A stretch of 7,370 bases of DNA from CAYJWS01 sp964373925 (GCA_964373925.1 CAYJWS010000058.1:1-7370); one strand, 5' to 3'; shown: positions 1 to 4,060, numbered from the stretch's first letter. Numbers and translations are program-made. The notes: generated from the sequence alone by a model not told the origin.

Positions 1-89
1 CGAAGATGCTAGATTACAATTAATAGACTGTAAATTATGTTCCATAGCTTGAACATACAAAACCTTTCCAAAATTTGAAATGTCTGAAT

Positions 90-147
90 TGGTCGGGGTG
101 CGGGGAATCGCCAGCCCATGGCTGGTCCGCCTTGGGCGGAAACCCCT
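90..147 (-). pseudogene. 3' part of a Pro-like tRNA, T-loop interrupted by hairpins
   Basis: On the minus strand, AGGGG starts a T-stem and TT starts the T-loop. A 30-nt insert (111-140) follows, and the loop resumes as CGATT before CCCCG, acceptor CACCCCG, A73 and an encoded CCA (90-92). Without the insert the loop is exactly TTCGATT, and the stem pairs except for an A-G outer pair. CACCCCG is perfectly complementary to CGGGGTG at 302-308, so this fragment and the 5' fragment could be halves of one tRNA. The intact tRNA-Pro(GGG) and about 20 nt of unpaired sequence separate them. An interrupted T-loop would not give a working tRNA without excision. Confidence 0.7.
111..140. repeat. Double 15-nt hairpin inserted in tRNA T-loop
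   Basis: Two adjacent 15-nt palindromes lie at 111-125 (CCAGCC-CAT-GGCTGG) and 126-140 (TCCGCC-TTG-GGCGGA). Each has a 6-bp stem ending in GCC/GGC and a 3-nt loop. Removing exactly these 30 nt restores a canonical T-loop, which defines the insertion boundaries. Units of the same design recur at 256-287, 1444-1458, 1521-1536 and 4826-4841. Confidence 0.75.
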
Positions 148-167
148 AAATGCGTTTCTCGCTTTTT

Positions 168-238
168 TCGGGGTACTCGGAATCGAACCGAGACTACACC
201 CACCCCATGGGCGTGTACTACCACTATACTATACCCCG
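168..238 (-). tRNA. tRNA-Pro (anticodon GGG)
   Basis: This gene decodes CCC/CCU proline codons. Read on the minus strand, it folds into a full cloverleaf. The acceptor CGGGGTA pairs perfectly with TACCCCG over 7 bp. The D-stem is GTAT/GTAC with the GG pair in a 7-nt loop. The anticodon stem is CGCCC/GGGTG with loop ATGGGGT, which puts anticodon GGG at positions 204-206. The variable loop is 4 nt, and the T-stem CTCGG/CCGAG closes the canonical loop TTCGATT. The C1-G72 pair and A73 are the usual bacterial proline identity elements. CCA is not encoded; six A residues follow from A73 onward, so CCA would be added by the nucleotidyltransferase. The gene lies between the two halves of another Pro-like tRNA, which is highly unusual. 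Confidence 0.93.
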
Positions 239-308
239 AAACTTTGACAGACGTACCTGCCTCATCGGCAGGCCGCCGAAGAGGCGGCTACCGGTATACT
301 ACACCCCG
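239..308 (-). pseudogene. 5' part of a second Pro-like tRNA, with hairpin insert
   Basis: The minus strand from 308 gives acceptor CGGGGTG, then TA, then D-stem GTAT with loop ACCGGTA. The D-stem is then interrupted after its first 3' base (288) by a 32-nt double hairpin (256-287) and resumes with TAC (253-255), G26 and TCTGT (27-31). The cloverleaf ends at the anticodon loop: the next bases CAAAGTTT run straight into the intact tRNA-Pro(GGG). With the insert removed, the D-arm is near identical to that of the intact neighbour. No matching 3' anticodon strand (ACAGA) is found, so this looks like a broken gene rather than a processed one. It could instead be a remnant of a tandem tRNA array. 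Confidence 0.7.
256..287. repeat. Double hairpin inserted in tRNA D-stem
   Basis: Two adjacent hairpins lie at 256-272 (CCTGCC-TCATC-GGCAGG, 17 nt) and 273-287 (CCGCC-GAAGA-GGCGG, 15 nt). Removing these 32 nt rejoins G and TAC into the D-stem strand GTAC, which matches the neighbouring intact tRNA. The unit design is the same as in the T-loop insert, with slightly longer loops. Confidence 0.75.
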
Positions 309-311
309 ACT

Positions 312-385
312 AAAAAATAAAAATGTAAATATCAAAATGAAAAATTATAATAAATAAATCTTTACATTTTGCATTTTGATTTTTT
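312..385. repeat. Inverted repeat with 7-nt periodic arms (A/T-rich type)
   Basis: The left arm (312-353) reads as successive heptads AAAAAAT, AAAAATG, TAAATAT, CAAAATG, AAAAATT. The right arm, read on the minus strand from 385, gives AAAAAAT, CAAAATG, CAAAATG, TAAAGAT in register. The arms can pair, with ATCAAAATG at 331-339 matching CATTTTGAT at 372-380, so the element forms a long AT-rich hairpin between rpmB and the tRNA cluster. A TATAAT on the minus strand (344-349) lies about 36 bp upstream of the outer tRNA fragment and could serve as a -10 box, but no good -35 box accompanies it. The hairpin followed by T-rich sequence might also end rpmB transcription. Confidence 0.65.
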
Positions 386-389
386 TATG

Positions 390-581
390 CTATGCTACAG
401 GTGATTTTATTCTTTTTTTGGCAAGAGATTTAATGCAGCGAGTGCAGATAAGCGAAGATATGCCGCCAACTTTTTTTCTTTGAATATTAAGTTTTTGCCA
501 TCGTGTTGTAGCAATATTTGAGTGGCTGCGAGAGTTCCCTCGGAGCGGGTTTCGGGCGCAGATTTCACAACTTTTTGACAT
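390..581 (-). CDS. rpmB: 50S ribosomal protein bL28
   Basis: This is a 63-residue bL28, a component of the large ribosomal subunit. The N-terminus MSKSCEICARNPLRGNSRSH has the family's Cys-x-x-Cys pair (C5, C8) and the conserved GNSRSHS segment (15-21). A second pair, CTRC (C46, C49), completes a probable zinc site. The basic, Trp-containing middle (residues 25-37) is expected to contact rRNA. It is short compared with the 75-80 residues typical of Proteobacteria but close to other four-Cys versions. The ATG at 581 was chosen because the family begins here; an upstream in-frame extension of 20 residues has no homologous look. No clear Shine-Dalgarno is seen. A good promoter lies at 613-641, giving a leader of about 25 nt. 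It diverges from the M50 protease gene. Confidence 0.9.
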   Translation of the reverse strand: MSKSCEICARNPLRGNSRSHSNIATTRWQKLNIQRKKVGGISSLICTRCIKSLAKKRIKSPVA

Positions 582-612
582 ATATGTTTTTCTATGAATT
601 AATATACATTTC

Positions 613-641
613 ATTCTAACAGAAATTTTATATTTTTGCAA
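613..641 (-). promoter_or_regulatory. Sigma70-type promoter of rpmB
   Basis: On the minus strand, TTGCAA (641-636) and TAGAAT (618-613) are separated by exactly 17 bp, and a TG one base before the -10 box forms an extended -10. Predicted transcription start is about 606, giving a short leader to the ATG at 581. The -35 box lies within 6 bp of the divergent protease start codon. Confidence 0.65.
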
Positions 642-646
642 CCCTT

Positions 647-1267
647 ATGGAAACCTTTATACACTCGCTTTTTTTCTTCTTAGTCATTACATTTTCCGCA
701 ATAATACATGAATATTCCCATGGATGGATGGCGGACAGGCTCGGGGATCCTACAGCTCGGCTTTCGGGCAGGCTCACGTTAAATCCGCTTCCGCATATTG
801 ATCCGGTAGGAACCATTCTGCTTCCTGCCATGATGTATCTTTTTACGCAAGGAGGAATGCTTTTTGCCTACGCAAAACCGGTGCCCGTGAATCCATTTAA
901 TCTTCGTAATATCCGCTATGGGACCGCGCTAACTGCTTTTGCGGGTCCCGCGTCTAATATCATTATCGCGCTTGTCTTTGGAATGTTTGTCAGATTTTTA
1001 CCCGTGAGCGTATTTTCGGAATTTTTATCCATTGTGGTTTTAGCAAACTTGCTTTTGGCGGTGTTTAACCTTGTTCCCATACCTCCGCTTGACGGCTCCA
1101 AGGTGCTGTTCGCGCTTTTACCCTCGCAGTTTAATGATATAAAAGTATTTTTGGAAGCGTACGGATGGTTCTTCTTGATTTTTTTTATAGTGTTTCTTTT
1201 TCAATTTCTTTCGCCCGTCATACAATTTCTTTTTATTGTGTTTACCGGGCAGGGAGGAATTTTTTAA
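647..1267 (+). CDS. Site-2 protease family (M50B) intramembrane zinc metalloprotease
   Basis: This 206-residue polytopic membrane protein is predicted to cleave substrates within the membrane. Its first hydrophobic segment (about 7-24) carries the zinc-binding motif HEYSH (H21, E22, H25). A second conserved block, AKPVPVNP (76-83), is followed by GPASN (100-104) in the next hydrophobic segment. The third zinc ligand is D149 in NLVPIPPLDG (141-150). A hydrophobic C-terminal segment (about 170-200) completes the compact YwhC-like topology seen in minimal S2P homologues; there is no PDZ domain. The physiological substrate cannot be told from sequence. The start at 647 places the motif at the usual distance from the N-terminus. 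There is no Shine-Dalgarno, and TATATT at 629-634 could give a near-leaderless transcript. The gene ends just before a strong terminator. Confidence 0.92.
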   Translation: METFIHSLFFFLVITFSAIIHEYSHGWMADRLGDPTARLSGRLTLNPLPHIDPVGTILLPAMMYLFTQGGMLFAYAKPVPVNPFNLRNIRYGTALTAFAGPASNIIIALVFGMFVRFLPVSVFSEFLSIVVLANLLLAVFNLVPIPPLDGSKVLFALLPSQFNDIKVFLEAYGWFFLIFFIVFLFQFLSPVIQFLFIVFTGQGGIF

Positions 1268-1275
1268 ATTCAATA

Positions 1276-1320
1276 AATACTATCAAATCGAGACGATCGT
1301 CGCAAATGATAGTATTTTTT
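1276..1320 (+). terminator. Rho-independent terminator of the M50 protease gene
   Basis: A perfect 10-bp stem AATACTATCA (1276-1285) / TGATAGTATT (1307-1316) is followed by T residues. The 21-nt loop region itself contains the palindrome GACGATCGTC (1292-1301), which would stack as an inner hairpin. It starts 9 nt after the stop codon. Confidence 0.85.
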
Positions 1321-1397
1321 AAATCATTTTCATCCACAAGGAATAAGGTTTAATCCTCCTTCGCTAGGCTGTCCGAAAACTGCAAAACTTAACTTTT

Positions 1398-1546
1398 TGT
1401 CATCCTGCCTCGGCATCGAGTACTCGGCATCGAGATGAACTTGTCAGCCCGAGGCTGATCTGCCTAAGGCATGATTTCAGGATCTAATAGTTTAGCTAAT
1501 TTTTCATACTTAGATTCTGATCCGCCAGTTGGCGGACAGAATGACA
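1398..1546. repeat. Composite dispersed palindromic repeat
   Basis: This is the main content of the gene-free stretch 1321-1612. Its ends are inverted: TGTCATCCTG (1398-1407) against CAGAATGACA (1537-1546). Inner borders are also inverted: CAGGATCT (1479-1486) against AGATTCTG (1512-1519). The left arm is expanded by several hairpin units: a tandem CTCGGCATCGAG (1409-1420 and 1423-1434), TCAGCC-CGA-GGCTGA (1444-1458) and a weaker unit at 1459-1474. The right arm holds one unit, TCCGCC-AGTT-GGCGGA (1521-1536). The same right-arm type recurs alone at 4815-4853, so this is a genome-dispersed family, probably a non-autonomous palindromic element. No coding sequence is seen. Confidence 0.75.
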
Positions 1547-1621
1547 GTTGTCGTACAGTCTGATTTGGAAAAAGAGTCCAGAGCGAGCTTTAGGGTTTAT
1601 ACCCATTTGATTATAAAAAAT

Positions 1622-1653
1622 AAAGAGCCTGCCTTAATAAGCTGGCTCTTTTT
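1622..1653 (-). terminator. Rho-independent terminator of the 133-codon gene
   Basis: The stem AAAGAGCC (1622-1629) / GGCTCTTT (1644-1651) has a 14-nt loop. On the minus strand it is followed by TTTATTTTTTATAA, fitting the gene that stops at 1662. On the plus strand it also runs into T residues, so it may work in both directions. Confidence 0.8.
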
Positions 1654-1661
1654 ATGTTCAA

Positions 1662-2063
1662 TTATTCTCCAACTTCAGTCGGCCCGTATTGCAGCACCCT
1701 TCCGCCCTCGCTTTCACCAAATAGAGTTTCGCGAGTCTTGGCTATTTCTTTTGCTTCTTCAAGCGATGCTGCAAAAAATTTTTCTTTTGCGGGGAGAAAT
1801 GCCCAATCTTCAGGATATTGAGTAGTTCCACTTTCTCCTTGAATGTCACGAAGGGATATTTCGTACATTTTTAATTCTTCATTCCCAGTAAGATGAAATT
1901 CATCCGCCTGCCCGCATTTTTCCGCTAACAAATACTCTGCCGCGGATTTTGCTTCATTTTGGTTTTCTGCTCGCAACATAAAATATTGCACGGGGAATAC
2001 GCCTTCGGGCAATTCTTTAGATGGAGATAAGAAACAATGGAAAGTGACTCGAAAAAATTTCAT
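1662..2063 (-). CDS. Hypothetical protein, 133 residues
   Basis: I do not recognise a family. The reading frame looks real: it has an AAAGGAG ribosome-binding site (2076-2070) 6 nt before ATG, a near-consensus promoter at 2120-2148, and its own terminator at 1622-1653. The protein is soluble and mildly acidic. It appears to contain two similar beta-alpha-beta modules. The first, about 26-70, starts YFMLRAENQNEAKSAAEYLL. The second, about 94-128, starts KFFAASLEEAKEIAKTRETL. Each is a short strand, then an Ala/Glu/Lys-rich helix, then a strand. There is no signal peptide, and C10 and C50 are the only cysteines. It diverges from the equally unknown gene at 2278. The dyad in its promoter suggests a regulator acts on it. 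Confidence 0.8.
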   Translation of the reverse strand: MKFFRVTFHCFLSPSKELPEGVFPVQYFMLRAENQNEAKSAAEYLLAEKCGQADEFHLTGNEELKMYEISLRDIQGESGTTQYPEDWAFLPAKEKFFAASLEEAKEIAKTRETLFGESEGGRVLQYGPTEVGE

Positions 2064-2119
2064 GAAAAACTCCTTTATTCAAATTCGCCAAAAAAGATTG
2101 ATTATAAAGAACCATTATT

Positions 2120-2148
2120 ATGATATGACACAAGTCGTTTTGTGTCAA
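2120..2148 (-). promoter_or_regulatory. Sigma70-type promoter of the 133-codon gene
   Basis: On the minus strand, TTGACA (2148-2143) and TATCAT (2125-2120) are separated by exactly 17 bp, with transcription predicted to start near 2113. Two more TTGACA hexamers lie upstream at 2160-2155 and 2173-2168, at 12-13 bp intervals; these may be sequence repetition or alternative -35 boxes. Confidence 0.75.
2126..2147. promoter_or_regulatory. Perfect dyad between -10 and -35: candidate operator
   Basis: TGACACAA-N6-TTGTGTCA is a perfect 8-bp inverted repeat. It fills the spacer of the 133-codon gene's promoter and overlaps its -35 box. A dimeric repressor bound here would block polymerase. No regulator gene can be linked to it in this window. 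Confidence 0.55.
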
Positions 2149-2191
2149 CTTTGTTGTCAAGTGTTGTTGTCAATACATGCTGCCGTTGAGC

Positions 2192-2220
2192 TTGACAAAG
2201 TTTTTAATCAAGACTATATT
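2192..2220 (+). promoter_or_regulatory. Sigma70-type promoter of the 114-codon gene
   Basis: A consensus TTGACA (2192-2197) is followed by a 17-bp spacer and TATATT (2215-2220). Predicted start is about 2227, giving a 50-nt leader to the ATG at 2278. It diverges from the promoter at 2120-2148, with about 45 bp between their -35 boxes. Confidence 0.75.
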
Positions 2221-2277
2221 AACCACAGAGGTTACCTGTTCTTCAAAATTGTTATGATTATTTTTGCGAGGTGCGTC

Positions 2278-2622
2278 ATGCTTAATCAGGTTTTTGAGAA
2301 AATTATAAATGCGAAAGTTGTTGACAAAAAAAGCATAGCAGACATCTGTTCTGAACTCACGAGGGAGGATATTCAAAAACTTATTGAAAAAATTAAACTC
2401 TTTAGATCAGAAGAAGAGAAAGAGCATGAACAGCGAGTAAATCAAATGTATGATCACGAAACACAAAGAGTGATGATAAGAGGATCGGTTGACGACTCAT
2501 ATTCAGATTTTTGTTCAGAGCAAAACGATAATATTTTCAGAGGTGAAGCGGAAATGCTTTCACGAAAGCTTTCACAGATAGATCATATAATAGGGATTCT
2601 CCAAAACCTGCAAGCAACATAA
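2278..2622 (+). CDS. Hypothetical protein, 114 residues, helical
   Basis: I do not recognise a family. ATG at 2278 was chosen because GAGGTG (Shine-Dalgarno-like) lies 4 nt upstream and a strong promoter lies at 2192-2220. The open frame extends back to 2044, but the promoter would then be inside the gene. The protein is charged and predicted mostly alpha-helical: a short N-terminal helix, then about 15-57 rich in Lys/Glu/Ile (LTREDIQKLIEKIKLFRSEE), and a C-terminal helix about 88-111 (LSRKLSQIDHIIGILQNL). These may form a helical hairpin or coiled coil. There are no membrane segments. Two Cys (24 and about 77) are not arranged as a metal site. A clean terminator follows. Function unknown. 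Confidence 0.75.
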   Translation: MLNQVFEKIINAKVVDKKSIADICSELTREDIQKLIEKIKLFRSEEEKEHEQRVNQMYDHETQRVMIRGSVDDSYSDFCSEQNDNIFRGEAEMLSRKLSQIDHIIGILQNLQAT

Positions 2623-2632
2623 AACCCATAAT

Positions 2633-2663
2633 AAAATACTCTCCTTATGAGGAGAGTATTTTT
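2633..2663 (+). terminator. Rho-independent terminator of the 114-codon gene
   Basis: A perfect 12-bp stem AAAATACTCTCC (2633-2644) / GGAGAGTATTTT (2651-2662) has a 6-nt loop, followed by T. It begins 10 nt after the stop codon. Confidence 0.9.
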
Positions 2664-2696
2664 ACACTTTTTAACCAGAAGAAGCATAAATGAAAT

Positions 2697-2786
2697 GGCC
2701 GGACGGGATGATAATGACGACGAGTAACAGAATTTAAGACGTTCTTTAAAATTAACATCGGCCCACTTCTCGTGAGCCGATTTTTT
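2697..2786 (+). ncRNA. Possible small RNA ending at a strong terminator
   Basis: A second terminator sits only about 95 bp after the previous one. Its stem is ATCGGC (2757-2762) / GCCGAT (2776-2781), extended by CAC/GTG past one mismatch, with loop TTCTC and a run of six T. A weak promoter TTTACA-N18-CATAAA (2661-2690) could start a transcript of about 90 nt. The only open frame inside is 15 codons (from 2690) with no clear ribosome-binding site. The terminator is convincing (about 0.85); the transcript is an inference. Confidence 0.3.
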
Positions 2787-2870
2787 GTAATCAATATATT
2801 ATTCCGGACTCTTCCAAAAAAACCATTATTCTTAACTCATGATTTATAATTTCTAGATTTTGTATCAAAT

Positions 2871-2899
2871 TTGACAAAATTTTTAGGACATGTTAGTAT
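2871..2899 (+). promoter_or_regulatory. Promoter with extended -10, no gene downstream
   Basis: TTGACA (2871-2876) is followed by a 17-bp spacer and TAGTAT (2894-2899), with TG at 2891-2892 as an extended -10. The only thing downstream is a short hairpin and a terminator. Confidence 0.55.
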
Positions 2900-2905
2900 A
2901 TATAT

Positions 2906-2967
2906 ATTGATATAGGGTTCAACCCAAAATAGCAAGAAAACCTCGTGGCAACTCGAGGTTTTTTTGT
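2906..2967 (+). ncRNA. Candidate small RNA, about 60 nt
   Basis: From the predicted start near 2906, the transcript would contain the hairpin GGGTT-C-AACCC (2915-2925). A 13-nt linker follows, then a terminator hairpin AACCTCG (2939-2945) / CGAGGTT (2954-2960) with loop TGGCAACT and seven T. There is no open reading frame of note. Promoter, short structured body and terminator are the layout of a free-standing small RNA. Its 5' portion (2903-2918) is complementary to the loop region of the next candidate RNA (3064-3080). No known RNA family is recognised. Confidence 0.45.
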
Positions 2968-3013
2968 TTGTATTGACGTGTGCGATTTTTATATTCTATC
3001 CGAAGTTTATGCA

Positions 3014-3041
3014 TTGCAAATATATCTATGATTGTTATAAT
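3014..3041 (+). promoter_or_regulatory. Promoter before structured RNA candidate
   Basis: TTGCAA (3014-3019) and a perfect TATAAT (3036-3041) are separated by 16 bp. The predicted start, about 3048, coincides with the first base of a long GC-rich stem. Confidence 0.5.
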
Positions 3042-3047
3042 AAAAAT

Positions 3048-3150
3048 GCGGCGTAAAGTTAGCACCCTTATATCAATATATTTTGGGGTACAGCTCTCTT
3101 TCGCCGCTGTGATAATAAAAAAGCGAGCATGTTAGCGCTCGCTTTTATTT
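3048..3150 (+). ncRNA. Candidate structured small RNA, about 100 nt
   Basis: The predicted transcript opens with GCGGCG (3048-3053), which pairs with CGCCGC (3102-3107). AAAG (3055-3058) / CTTT (3098-3101) continues the stem past one bulged T. Inner pairings AGC (3061-3063) / GCT (3093-3095) and ACCC (3064-3067) / GGGT (3086-3089) carry it to an AT-rich apex. A terminator hairpin (3121-3144) follows. No open frame fits. The nested stem, positioned exactly at the predicted start, argues for a structured RNA. I do not match it to 6S, SRP, RNase P or tmRNA. The alternative is another degenerate palindromic element. Confidence 0.45.
3118..3150. terminator. Bidirectional rho-independent terminator
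   Basis: The stem AAGCGAGC (3121-3128) / GCTCGCTT (3137-3144) has an 8-nt loop, A residues before it and T residues after it. It can end the candidate RNA on the plus strand. On the minus strand it ends the small-gene run that stops at 3166, where it is followed by TTTTTTATTAT. Confidence 0.85.
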
Positions 3151-3165
3151 ATTATTGTTATTTCT

Positions 3166-3357
3166 TTAAGGAGATGGATTTTTTTGATCCAAATTGAGAT
3201 CATGCATCTTCTTTTCTTCTTCTGGATCACCATGGAAAGGAACTATGCCGCTTGCAGCAATGCATCCTGCTCGAAACGAAATGAGATTCTCCCACCAGAG
3301 TCTTTCTCTCTCTTTTTCTTCATCTGTTTTTGTTTCCGGCTGTTTTGGCTGATCCAT
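3166..3357 (-). CDS. Hypothetical small protein, 63 residues
   Basis: Not recognised. The ATG at 3357 is set by AAGGAG placed 6 nt upstream; the open frame's earlier start at 3396 has no such site. The N-terminal third is very hydrophilic (QPKQPETKTDEEKERER). A central patch follows, about 20-42, with Trp-Trp and a small hydrophobic Cys-containing stretch (FRAGCIAASGIVPF). The charged tail is rich in Glu/Lys/Asp. The middle could be a short helix, but it is not long enough for a confident membrane span. It is the last gene of a minus-strand run of small genes and lies just before the terminator at 3118-3150. Confidence 0.7.
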   Translation of the reverse strand: MDQPKQPETKTDEEKERERLWWENLISFRAGCIAASGIVPFHGDPEEEKKMHDLNLDQKNPSP

Positions 3358-3399
3358 GAGGCACTCCTTAATTGAATTGAGAGGTTGAGAAAACAAAAT

Positions 3400-3710
3400 C
3401 TATTTATCTGCGGTTATTGCGTCAGGACAAATAATATCCACCGCAAGCCTGAATTGTAGGTTGTTTTCGTTTTTTTCCAGGATTTGCTGGCACTCTTCTT
3501 GGATAGTTTCCTTCTTTTGATCGGGCATTTCAGNNNNNNNNNNNNNNNNNNNNNNNNNNNNNNNNNNNNNNNNNNNNNNNNNNNNNNNNNNNNNNNNNNN
3601 NNNNNNNNNNNNNNNNNNNNNNNNNNNNNNNNNAGGATTTGCTGGCACTCTTCTTGGATAGTTTCCTTCTTTTGATCGGGCATTTCAGCTTCTGTTTTAT
3701 TTTTTTTCAT
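3400..3710 (-). CDS. Hypothetical small protein, 51 residues, split by assembly gap
   Basis: As written, the gene is broken by 100 N between identical 55-nt flanks. Removing the Ns and one flank (155 nt) leaves 156 nt, which is 51 codons plus stop in one frame. That supports collapse as the true sequence. The restored protein starts MKKNKTEAEMPDQKKETIQE. It then has a probable helix (ECQQILEKNENNL) and ends in a strand-like FRLAVDIICPDAITADK with one Cys in each region. ATG at 3710 is preceded by AAGGAG at 5 nt spacing; a GTG two codons earlier overlaps that site and is less likely. The family is not recognised. It lies 42 nt upstream of the 63-codon gene and probably shares its transcript. 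Confidence 0.65.
3479..3688. other. Assembly gap with duplicated 55-nt flanks
   Basis: Positions 3534-3633 are exactly 100 N. The 55 nt before the gap (3479-3533) and the 55 nt after it (3634-3688) are identical and in the same orientation. A round-number gap with ends sharing one k-mer-sized overlap is what a scaffolder produces when it joins two contigs that really overlap. The reading-frame test described for the 51-codon gene supports this. Confidence 0.85.
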
Positions 3711-3801
3711 GTACACTCCTTTTTTGTTAAGGAACGAAAGGCAAGATATATTATTATCTTACAACCTTATGATATGACTGAATAGAATCGTGATCGTAGA
3801 C

Positions 3802-3906
3802 CTATTCTGGAGGCAAGTGGCGTTCCTTAAAATAAACGTAAATAATCGCTGCAATAACCCCAAAGACAATACTGAGGATCACAGGTATAACAGGTATATG
3901 AGACAT
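3802..3906 (-). CDS. Small single-span membrane protein, 34 residues
   Basis: The ATG at 3906 follows a near-perfect ribosome-binding site, AAGGAGG, 5 nt upstream. The 34 codons encode one hydrophobic segment (about 4-25, IPVILSIVFGVIAAIIYVY) followed by the charged tail KERHLPPE, which by the positive-inside rule would be cytoplasmic. It fits no family I can name; it resembles the class of one-helix regulatory peptides found next to membrane complexes. A TATAAT at 3941-3946 (minus strand) lies about 35 bp upstream, without a good -35 box. The leader sequence CCTTAACAAAAA before the ribosome-binding site is shared with the 51-codon gene downstream, suggesting a duplicated leader. Confidence 0.7.
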   Translation of the reverse strand: MSHIPVIPVILSIVFGVIAAIIYVYFKERHLPPE

Positions 3907-3959
3907 GAATTCCTCCTTTTTGTTAAGGTACAAAAAAATTATTATAAAGAGAACCTATG

Positions 3960-4016
3960 ACCTCCCCCAGCCCCTCCTCCCTGTCATTTGACAGGGCAAG
4001 CATGAGGAAGGGGAAA
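3960..4016. repeat. CCTCCCC-type palindromic repeat, copy A
   Basis: ACCTCCCCC then CCCCTCCT (3971-3978) pair with AGGAAGGGG (4005-4013), around an inner perfect 7-bp hairpin CCCTGTC-ATTT-GACAGGG (3979-3996). The outer arms match the repeat at 4881-4933, with a different inner hairpin. It lies upstream of the 34-codon gene and has probably displaced the -35 region. Confidence 0.65.
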
Positions 4017-4060
4017 ATTATAAACTATTACCTATAAGCTAAAACCCAGTAACTCTATAT

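Noticed and set aside
90..308. A group I intron in the outer tRNA
   Set aside because: The interruption in the anticodon loop is about 90 nt, is occupied by a tRNA, and lacks the conserved core of a group I intron. The 3' anticodon strand needed after splicing is also absent.
118..357. Open frames over the tRNA cluster on both strands
   Set aside because: They are composed of tRNA and hairpin-repeat sequence.
1529..1825. A 98-codon plus-strand open frame
   Set aside because: It begins in the dispersed repeat, crosses a terminator and runs antisense to the 133-codon gene, which has much better signals.
2044..2277. An N-terminal extension of the 114-codon gene back to 2044
   Set aside because: A consensus promoter (2192-2220) and a ribosome-binding site before 2278 would lie inside it, and it would overlap the divergent gene's start and ribosome-binding site.
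2690..2737. A 15-codon open frame between two terminators
   Set aside because: It has no convincing ribosome-binding site or distinctive composition; at this length it is expected by chance.
3714..3716. GTG start for the 51-codon gene
   Set aside because: It would overlap the AAGGAG site that is correctly spaced for the ATG at 3710.
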